Below the pieces are notes generated by a model. The model had not been told where the DNA came from and did not search any database. It was given only the letters and a program-made list of their open reading frames with translations. DNA of 6,307 nucleotides from Dehalococcoidia bacterium. Lineage in GTDB: Bacteria > Chloroflexota > Dehalococcoidia > Dehalococcoidales > UBA1222. The stretch covers positions 1 to 6,307 of the forward strand of contig WQTJ01000088.1 in assembly GCA_009786345.1 (NCBI GenBank), read 5' to 3'. The position numbers and the translations under genes are program-made. Shown here piece after piece: positions 1 through 4,858 of this stretch (position 1 is the stretch's first letter; each line of letters starts with the position of its first letter).

Positions 1-500
1 ACGGGCAGGTTATTACGGATGTTTGCATCCACTGCCATGGTAGCGGACACGAGCGCTTTGAGCGCAATATTAAGCTTGCAATTCCGGCAGGTGTTGATAA
101 CGGAATACGTATGCAGATGAGTGGGCAGGGACATGCTGGTGAGCGCGGTGGACCGCAGGGCAATCTGTTAGCGGATATCAGAGTCAAATCCCACAAGTTT
201 TTCCAGCGCGAAGACAGCAATGTTATTTACAATTTGAAAGTCAATTTTGCTCAGGCTGCATTGGGTGCTGATTTGGTGGCGCCTACACTTTACGGGGATG
301 TTCCAATCAGAGTCCCTGCAGGTAGTCAGGGCGGTGACGTATTTACTCTTAAGGGCAAAGGTATACCGCATTTTCGCCGCTCAGGCAAAGGCGACCAACT
401 GGTGCGCTTGACGGTTGTAACCCCAGACAAACTTACCAAAGAACAGAAACGTTTGTTTGAAGAACTGGCTACCAGTTTTGATGTGAAGAAGAAAAGTTAA
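1..500 (+). CDS. dnaJ: Chaperone protein DnaJ, C-terminal part (5' end outside window)
   Basis: DnaJ is the Hsp40 co-chaperone that delivers unfolded substrate to DnaK and stimulates its ATPase in the cytoplasm. The reading frame is open from base 3 and gives 165 residues before a TAA at 498-500, a little under half of the roughly 370-380 residues usual for the family. The visible part begins in the last zinc-finger repeat (VCIHCHGSG, matching CxxCxGxG), then has the substrate-binding C-terminal domains: IPAGVDNGIRMQMSGQGHAG, the QAALGADLVAPTLYGDVP segment, and IPHFRRSGKGDQLVRL, ending in the typical helix TKEQKRLFEELA. The zinc-finger remnant marks it as a type I DnaJ rather than a CbpA-like protein. 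The J domain with its HPD motif lies to the left of the window and cannot be checked. It converges on gpsA with a 141-bp gap. An ATG at 111 lies inside the conserved domain and is not the start. Confidence 0.95.
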   Translation, partial: GQVITDVCIHCHGSGHERFERNIKLAIPAGVDNGIRMQMSGQGHAGERGGPQGNLLADIRVKSHKFFQREDSNVIYNLKVNFAQAALGADLVAPTLYGDVPIRVPAGSQGGDVFTLKGKGIPHFRRSGKGDQLVRLTVVTPDKLTKEQKRLFEELATSFDVKKKS

Positions 501-505
501 CAGGT

Positions 506-531
506 GTGATTTTCTTGTTTCACTGCTTTTT
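506..531 (+). terminator. Weak candidate intrinsic terminator after dnaJ
   Basis: GTGA (506-509) pairs with TCAC (520-523) around a 10-nt loop, and CTTTTTG follows with five T (527-531). An outer CA/TG pair could extend the stem past a bulge. The position, 6 nt after the dnaJ stop codon, is right, but the stem is very short, so termination may be inefficient or occur elsewhere in the gap. Confidence 0.28.
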
Positions 532-545
532 GATATAGCGGGTGT

Positions 546-586
546 TTTTGCCGGAACCAATTTTATCGGCAAGACCACTTTGCCGG
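546..586. repeat. Alternating inverted/direct repeat TTGCCGG forming competing hairpins
   Basis: TTGCCGG occurs at 548-554 and again at 580-586, with its near-inverse TCGGCAA at 566-572 between them. The middle copy can pair with the left copy (546-553 with 567-574, 8 bp including one wobble, 13-nt loop) or with the right copy (567-572 with 580-585, 6 bp, 7-nt loop GACCACT), but not with both. Neither hairpin is followed by a T-tract on either strand, so they are not classical intrinsic terminators. They lie in the shared 3' region of dnaJ and gpsA and may affect transcript ends or stability; that role is inference. Confidence 0.5.
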
Positions 587-594
587 CATGTTTG

Positions 595-614
595 AAAATG
601 CGTACTAGCGCATT
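595..614 (-). terminator. Weak candidate intrinsic terminator after gpsA
   Basis: AATGCG (597-602) and CGCATT (609-614) form a perfect 6-bp stem around the 6-nt loop TACTAG. Read on the minus strand, 27 nt past the gpsA stop codon, the stem runs into TTTT and then C. The T-tract is short and the stem has only three G-C pairs, so this is a possible but unproven end for the argF-der-plsY-gpsA transcript. Confidence 0.3.
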
Positions 615-641
615 AGATATAAAATAGTAGGAACAAAGAAG

Positions 642-1682
642 CTAACGAGGCTTGCGCCTAAAAAGTCTCCAGCGGCGGCCTGTTAGTTCATGGCGGCAGG
701 ATGTTCCAAGCATTTCAGGAATGACGTCGCGTATAGAAGCATTTTCATAGAGAATAAGGTGCATTTTCTCAGTGATGGGCATTTCCAACATAAGTTTCTG
801 TGCTTGAGCCCATACGGTTGCTGTGGTTGTAACCCCTTCAGCTATGCCATTCATGGAAGCCAGTATTTCGTCAAGTTTCTTACCTTTGGTAAGTTCTGTG
901 CCAACATAATGGTTTCGGCTTAGTTTGGATGAGCAGGTTGCCACCAGGTCTCCCATGCCGGCAAGCCCCGACATAGTCAGCGGATTGGCCCCTAGCGCTA
1001 CGCTGAAAGCGGTCATCTCTGTCAATCCGCGTGTAATGAAAGCAGCTTTGGCATTGTCGCCGTAACTCAGCCCATCGATCATGCCGGCGCCTAAAGCAAT
1101 AATATTTTTAAGTGTGCCGCCAAGTTCTACTCCGATGATGTCGTGGTTAATGTATACCGCCAAGTTGGGGCCGCTGAAAACTTTTTGTGCTTTGATGGCA
1201 GTGGTTTCGTTTTGAGCTGCGACTACGGCAGCGGCAGGCAGTCCTGCCAGTATTTCGCGGAACAGGTTAGGTCCAGACAGAACGCAGATATTTTTATGAT
1301 AAGTTTGCGCAATTTCATCGGCAATGACTTGTGACATGCGTTTGTTGGATCCCATTTCCAGCCCTTTAGATGCGCTGACAATAAGTTTATGAGCATTTAG
1401 GTATGGCTTGACTATCTTAATATTCTGACGCATGGTTTGCGAGGGCACTGCCATCACTATTGTATCGGATGACGAAACAGCTTCCTCAATAGATGAAGTT
1501 ACACTGAGTGATGGCGGGAAAGTGGCATTACCTGTGATGTTCTTGTCGGGGCCTTTGCTGCGCAGTCGCGAAGCTTCTTCCTCGGTGCGCGCCAATAGCA
1601 ATACTTCCATGCCATGCCGCGCTAGCATAATGGCAATGGTAGTTCCCCAGCTTGTGGCACCGATGACACATGTTTTGGCCAT
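642..1682 (-). CDS. gpsA: Glycerol-3-phosphate dehydrogenase [NAD(P)+]
   Basis: GpsA reduces dihydroxyacetone phosphate to sn-glycerol 3-phosphate with NAD(P)H in the cytoplasm, supplying the backbone for phospholipids. The 346-residue protein has an N-terminal Rossmann domain with the loop GATSWG at 8-13, where the usual middle glycine of GxGxxG is threonine. Further family motifs are SASKGLE (103-109), the SGP segment (136-138, continuing NLFREI), the catalytic lysine region GVELGGTLKN with K192, TRGLTEM (217-223), GDLVATC (244-250) and SRN (255-257). The C-terminal tail after residue 326 is arginine-rich and a little longer than usual. The start ATG has only a weak purine stretch (AAGAAA) upstream. 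The gene lies 27 bp after plsY, whose enzyme uses its product, so the pair encodes consecutive steps. It is the last gene of the minus-strand cluster and ends with TAG. Only the cofactor preference is uncertain. Confidence 0.95.
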   Translation of the reverse strand: MAKTCVIGATSWGTTIAIMLARHGMEVLLLARTEEEASRLRSKGPDKNITGNATFPPSLSVTSSIEEAVSSSDTIVMAVPSQTMRQNIKIVKPYLNAHKLIVSASKGLEMGSNKRMSQVIADEIAQTYHKNICVLSGPNLFREILAGLPAAAVVAAQNETTAIKAQKVFSGPNLAVYINHDIIGVELGGTLKNIIALGAGMIDGLSYGDNAKAAFITRGLTEMTAFSVALGANPLTMSGLAGMGDLVATCSSKLSRNHYVGTELTKGKKLDEILASMNGIAEGVTTTATVWAQAQKLMLEMPITEKMHLILYENASIRDVIPEMLGTSCRHELTGRRWRLFRRKPR

Positions 1683-1709
1683 TTTTTATTTCTTGGGATA
1701 TAAGTGGGA

Positions 1710-2384
1710 TTATATTTTATTCATGCTGGAATTAGGTGTTGTTTTCTGGCTTATTTTACGCTCTTTTCCGCTTAGTAAGCGCTTGATGTTATCTCGGTGA
1801 GCAACAAAAATAATTACTACGCCGAAGAGCACGTAAACTAGATATTCGCGTGGGACGCCATAAATGACGGTAAGCGGAATCATAATGATGTATGCACAAA
1901 CCACGCTAATCATACTCCCAAGTGATGCAAACCCGGAAATGCTGGCTCCAAGGAGTAGAACCTCGCCACCGAAGAGTGCAGCCACAGGGCATATAGCGGC
2001 TAGTCCGCCAATAAAAGTGGCCACACCGCGGCCGCCTCTAAAGCGAGCGAAAACAGGGAATATATGTCCAATTATGGCGCAGACTCCAGCGATAGAGCGT
2101 GCTGCATGGTCTCCAATGATTATATTCCCAACCGTGAAATGCTGATCATGCATAATCCACCAAGCTATTAGTACGGATGTGGCGGCTTTGAGCATGTCGC
2201 CTGCGGCTACTATGACGAAAGCTTTGCGCCCCAGTGTACGCAACACGTTAGTGCCGCCTGTGCGACCGCTGCCATAATCGCGGATGTCAACTTTAGCCTG
2301 CAATTTGCTTACTATTAAACCAAAAGGAATAGAGCCAAGCAGATACCCGATGACCATTGCCAGAAGCAGTTTTAATACAACCAT
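1710..2384 (-). CDS. plsY: Glycerol-3-phosphate acyltransferase PlsY (acyl-phosphate dependent)
   Basis: PlsY is an integral membrane enzyme that transfers an acyl group from acyl phosphate (made by PlsX) to position 1 of glycerol 3-phosphate, giving lysophosphatidate. The 224-residue protein is hydrophobic, with several likely membrane segments (about 3-25, 55-77, 95-112, 126-150, 153-175 and 179-195). Family motifs are GSIPFG (17-22), the first active-site loop GSGRTGGTNVLRTLG (38-52, usually GSGNIGATN), the phosphate-binding loop GHIFPVFARFRGGRGVAT (106-123, usually GGKG), and HRDNIKRLL (196-204, usually HRENI). The serine, arginine, histidine and asparagine thought to be essential are kept (S39, R49, H196, N199). 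The polar tail after 205 is probably cytoplasmic. The ATG lies 2 bp after the der stop codon, with AGAGGT (2393-2398) inside the end of der at 8-nt spacing, so translation is probably coupled to der. PlsX is not in the window. Confidence 0.95.
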   Translation of the reverse strand: MVVLKLLLAMVIGYLLGSIPFGLIVSKLQAKVDIRDYGSGRTGGTNVLRTLGRKAFVIVAAGDMLKAATSVLIAWWIMHDQHFTVGNIIIGDHAARSIAGVCAIIGHIFPVFARFRGGRGVATFIGGLAAICPVAALFGGEVLLLGASISGFASLGSMISVVCAYIIMIPLTVIYGVPREYLVYVLFGVVIIFVAHRDNIKRLLSGKERKISQKTTPNSSMNKI

Positions 2385-2386
2385 TT

Positions 2387-3757
2387 CTATTTACCTCTAG
2401 CTTTAAAAACAAGTCGTAGCGGTGTTCCGTTGAACCCGAAGTTCTGGCGCAGCTGATTCTCCAAATAGCGTTGATATGAGAAATGCATAAGAGTGACATC
2501 GTTAACGAAGAAAACGAAAGTAGGAGGGTTGACTTCTGCCTGTGTGACATACAGGAATTTGAGAATGCGGGAGCCTTTGTGCGGCGGCGTATGCCTGGCT
2601 AGTACTTGTTGCACTGTGCTGTTGAGTTCGCCTGTGCCGATGCGCTTGAGTCGTTCGCGGTAAATGTCTAAGGCCTGAGGGATGATAGCAGAAATGCCGC
2701 TACCATCCTTGGCGGATGTGTATAGTACAGGGGCATGACGCATAAACTTAAAATTTGCCCTTATGCAACTGGTGACTTCACTTTTATTCAAAGTCTTGGT
2801 CAAATCCCATTTGTTAATTATTATAATAACGCCTTTAAAAGCTTTCTGAAGATAACCGGCAACATGCAAATCTTGGGCGGTGACTAATTCACTGGCATCC
2901 ATCACCAGCAACGCAATGTCAGCACGATCAATAGCGTCCAGCGAGCGGATAACGCTGTATTTATCTACTCCTTCACCTTGATGCCCGCGCCTCTTTATGC
3001 CCGCAGTGTCAATTAGTATAATACTTTGCCCTTCAAAGTCAAGGACTGTATCTATGGCATCGCGCGTGGTGCCAGGTATGTCACTGACAATAACGCGATC
3101 TTCACCCAAGAGCTGGTTAAGCATCATGGATTTGCCTACGTTAGGACGGCCTACAATGGCTATTTTAAGGCTGCTGGAGGGCTGATCTGTCACAGCGGAT
3201 GGTATTTGCGGTAAGTGCTCCATGATGGCATCCAACAGGTCATTAATACCGCGTCCGTGATAAGCGCTGATGGTGATAGGCTCTCCAAGCCCAAGCGGAT
3301 GTAATTCTGCGGATATCAAATCTGCTTTATCGTTATCAGCCTTGTTGGCTACCAGCAGGACACGATTTTTAACCTGACGTAGTTTGGCGGCTATATCCTG
3401 ATCGGTTGGCAACAGTCCGTCCTTGGCATCCACTAAAAAGAGAATAAGAGCAGCTTCGTTTATGGCAGTGTCTACTTGGCGGTTGATATCATCGCTGAAA
3501 ATAGAACTGCCTTTGCTTTCTACCCCTCCGGTGTCTATAAGAGTAAAATCGCGTCCCAGCCAGTTAACATTGGCTGTTAACCGATCACGGGTTGTGCCTG
3601 GCAAATCTTCTACGATGGCGATGCGCCGTCCAGCAAGTCGATTAAGCAATGTTGATTTGCCTACGTTTTGCCGTCCAACGATGGCTACAAGCGGGCGTAT
3701 AACTTGAGCGCAGGCTTCAATGCCATTAGACGTGTTCGGAGTTTGTTTTTCAGCCAT
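2387..3757 (-). CDS. der: Ribosome biogenesis GTPase Der (EngA)
   Basis: Der is an essential tandem GTPase that binds the 50S subunit during late assembly. The 456-residue protein has two complete G domains and a C-terminal KH-like domain. Domain 1 has G1 GRQNVGKST (28-36, with Q in place of the usual P), G2 at LPGTTRD (52-58), G3 DTGG (75-78), G4 NKAD (138-141) and G5 SAY (164-166). Domain 2 has GRPNVGKS (203-210), IPGTTRD (227-233), DTAG (250-253), NKWD (315-318) and SAK (348-350). The KH-like part runs from about 365 and includes PPHKGSRILKFLYVTQAEV. About 20 residues precede the first G domain, more than in many Der proteins. No ATG, GTG or TTG lies in frame between this ATG and the G1 motif, so the start is firm. 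A Shine-Dalgarno-like AAGG lies 11 nt upstream (3769-3772). It follows argF by 43 bp with no visible terminator and precedes plsY by 2 bp. Confidence 0.97.
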   Translation of the reverse strand: MAEKQTPNTSNGIEACAQVIRPLVAIVGRQNVGKSTLLNRLAGRRIAIVEDLPGTTRDRLTANVNWLGRDFTLIDTGGVESKGSSIFSDDINRQVDTAINEAALILFLVDAKDGLLPTDQDIAAKLRQVKNRVLLVANKADNDKADLISAELHPLGLGEPITISAYHGRGINDLLDAIMEHLPQIPSAVTDQPSSSLKIAIVGRPNVGKSMMLNQLLGEDRVIVSDIPGTTRDAIDTVLDFEGQSIILIDTAGIKRRGHQGEGVDKYSVIRSLDAIDRADIALLVMDASELVTAQDLHVAGYLQKAFKGVIIIINKWDLTKTLNKSEVTSCIRANFKFMRHAPVLYTSAKDGSGISAIIPQALDIYRERLKRIGTGELNSTVQQVLARHTPPHKGSRILKFLYVTQAEVNPPTFVFFVNDVTLMHFSYQRYLENQLRQNFGFNGTPLRLVFKARGK

Positions 3758-3800
3758 GAATATAGTTACCTTGTCTGGTAGATTGCTATAAAAATCTTAC

Positions 3801-4739
3801 TTATCGATAGCTTGGCAATATGCCTGCTCCGCCTAGAAGTTGTATCAGTACGGCTTTCTGTGCGTGCATGCGATTTTCAGCTTGGTCAAAAATGACCGAA
3901 GCGCGGCTTTCTATAACTTCTTCGGATACTTCCTGCCCTCTGTGTGCGGGCAGGCAGTGCATAAAGATGGCTTCCCTGTCTGCTAATGCCATGAGGGCGC
4001 TGTCTACTTGGTACATGGCAAAGTCTTTCAGTCGGGTTATGTTTTCGGCTTCCTGCCCCATGCTGGTCCATGTATCTGTGTAGACTATATCAGCACCCTG
4101 TACTGCACGGTATGGATCATGGTCACACATTATTTCCGCACCGCTGGTTTCTGCCATAATCTTGGCGCGTTCTACGATAGTGCTGTTAAGCTCGTATCCT
4201 GCCGGTGAGGCGATTTTGAAATTCATGCCGGCAAGCCCGCAACTCAGTACCAGACTGGCGGCTACATTGTTGCCATCGCCTATGAAAGCCAGAGTTAGAC
4301 CTTTGAGCGTTCCTTTGTGCTCAAATATAGTGAGCAAATCTGCCAGTGCTTGGCAAGGGTGCTCCTCATCTGAAAGGGCGTTAATGACGGGAATATCGGC
4401 ATAGTTTCCAAGCTCTTCAAGCGTTTGCTGGCTGAAAGTTCGCACAGCAATAATATCCACATAGCGTGATAGCACTCGTGCTACGTCTGCTACTGATTCG
4501 CGTTTTCCCAAACCAACTTCAGCCGGTGAAAGATATAAAGCTTGTCCGCCAGATTGGCGCATGGCTATTTCAAAGCTGACGCGGGTGCGCAGCGAGGGTT
4601 TTTCAAAAACCAGCGCTAGCGTCTTGTCTCTGAGTGCGCTGTTCCATCCTCTAGCTTTTAAATCCACAGCTTCGGCTAGCAACAGCTGCAAGTCAGTGCT
4701 AGAGAGATCTGCGATAGAAAGGAAATCTTTCGTATGCAT
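3801..4739 (-). CDS. argF: Ornithine carbamoyltransferase
   Basis: ArgF condenses carbamoyl phosphate with ornithine to give citrulline in arginine biosynthesis; it is a cytoplasmic trimer in most bacteria. The 312-residue length is typical. The carbamoyl-phosphate loop is SLRTR (49-53, within EKPSLRTRVSFE), followed by HPCQ (127-130). The ornithine side is defined by DTWTSMGQE (222-230, SMG loop) and HCLPAHRGQEV (261-271). HCLP and SMG separate it from aspartate carbamoyltransferase (PyrB). Catabolic use (ArcB) is possible in principle, but no arcA or arcC lies nearby, so the anabolic role is more likely. The ATG has a good Shine-Dalgarno AGAGGA (4745-4750) at 5-nt spacing. A promoter with an extended -10 lies 28 bp upstream. 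It is the first gene of the minus-strand cluster and the only arginine gene in the window. No ARG-box-like operator stood out in the short leader. Confidence 0.96.
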   Translation of the reverse strand: MHTKDFLSIADLSSTDLQLLLAEAVDLKARGWNSALRDKTLALVFEKPSLRTRVSFEIAMRQSGGQALYLSPAEVGLGKRESVADVARVLSRYVDIIAVRTFSQQTLEELGNYADIPVINALSDEEHPCQALADLLTIFEHKGTLKGLTLAFIGDGNNVAASLVLSCGLAGMNFKIASPAGYELNSTIVERAKIMAETSGAEIMCDHDPYRAVQGADIVYTDTWTSMGQEAENITRLKDFAMYQVDSALMALADREAIFMHCLPAHRGQEVSEEVIESRASVIFDQAENRMHAQKAVLIQLLGGAGILPSYR

Positions 4740-4744
4740 AGCTT

Positions 4745-4750
4745 TCCTCT
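4745..4750 (-). promoter_or_regulatory. Ribosome binding site of argF
   Basis: On the minus strand AGAGGA is followed by a 5-nt spacer and the argF ATG. It is the clearest leader Shine-Dalgarno in the window and fixes the argF start. It contrasts with polA on the other side of the gap, which has no such site at a useful distance. Confidence 0.7.
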
Positions 4751-4766
4751 GCGAAATACTGGCGAT

Positions 4767-4775
4767 AGTATAGCA
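4767..4775 (-). promoter_or_regulatory. Promoter of the argF-der-plsY-gpsA cluster (extended -10)
   Basis: On the minus strand this reads TGCTATACT, an extended -10 (TGn plus TATACT, five of six consensus bases). No good -35 lies 16-18 bp upstream, which is acceptable for extended -10 promoters. Transcription would begin near 4760 with an A, giving a leader of about 21 nt that contains the argF Shine-Dalgarno. No other equally good promoter was seen in the 43-bp or 27-bp gaps, so it probably serves all four genes. Confidence 0.5.
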
Positions 4776-4858
4776 TGAAAGAAATGTTGGTGCGAAAAAT
4801 ACTTGTAAAGGAGTTGCGCTCTTGGTTATCCGGCGGCTCTGCTATAATTAGCTTATGA
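4775..4858 (+). other. Possible 27-codon upstream ORF overlapping the polA start (ATGA)
   Basis: From ATG at 4775 a 27-residue, lysine/arginine-containing reading frame runs to a TGA at 4856-4858 that overlaps the polA ATG (4855-4857) as ATGA, the classic arrangement for translational coupling. It has no clear Shine-Dalgarno and overlaps the argF promoter. A second ATG at 4784 is in the same frame. The frame may well be open by chance; it is translated only if a plus-strand promoter exists upstream of 4775, and none is obvious. Confidence 0.12.
4822..4848 (+). promoter_or_regulatory. Promoter of polA (extended -10, start at or near the ATG)
   Basis: TGCTATAAT (4840-4848) is a perfect consensus -10 with the TGn extension. 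A partial -35 TTGGTT lies at 4822-4827 with a short 15-bp spacer. The last T of TATAAT is 6 bp before the ATG, so the predicted first transcribed base is 4855, the A of the polA start codon. This points to a leaderless transcript. AAAGGAG at 4807-4813 lies upstream of this promoter and would not be in that mRNA. Confidence 0.55.

Noticed and set aside
1432..1800. 122-codon plus-strand open frame across the gpsA start and plsY end
   Set aside because: It is antisense to two well-supported genes, has no recognisable motif and no ribosome binding site; it is a shadow of the coding strand.
2293..2550. 85-codon minus-strand open frame overlapping der and plsY in another frame
   Set aside because: It overlaps the conserved C-terminus of Der and the start of PlsY, both certain, and shows no family similarity.
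3423..3707. 94-codon plus-strand open frame antisense to the first Der G domain
   Set aside because: Serine/arginine-rich composition typical of antisense frames; the opposite strand encodes the GTPase motifs.
3780..3797. Hairpin AGATT/AATCT in the argF-der gap as a terminator
   Set aside because: Only five mostly A-T pairs with an 8-nt loop and no following T-tract on the minus strand; it would not be expected to stop transcription.
3801..4739. Aspartate carbamoyltransferase (pyrB) as an alternative for argF
   Set aside because: The HCLPAHRGQEV and DTWTSMGQE motifs are specific to ornithine carbamoyltransferases.
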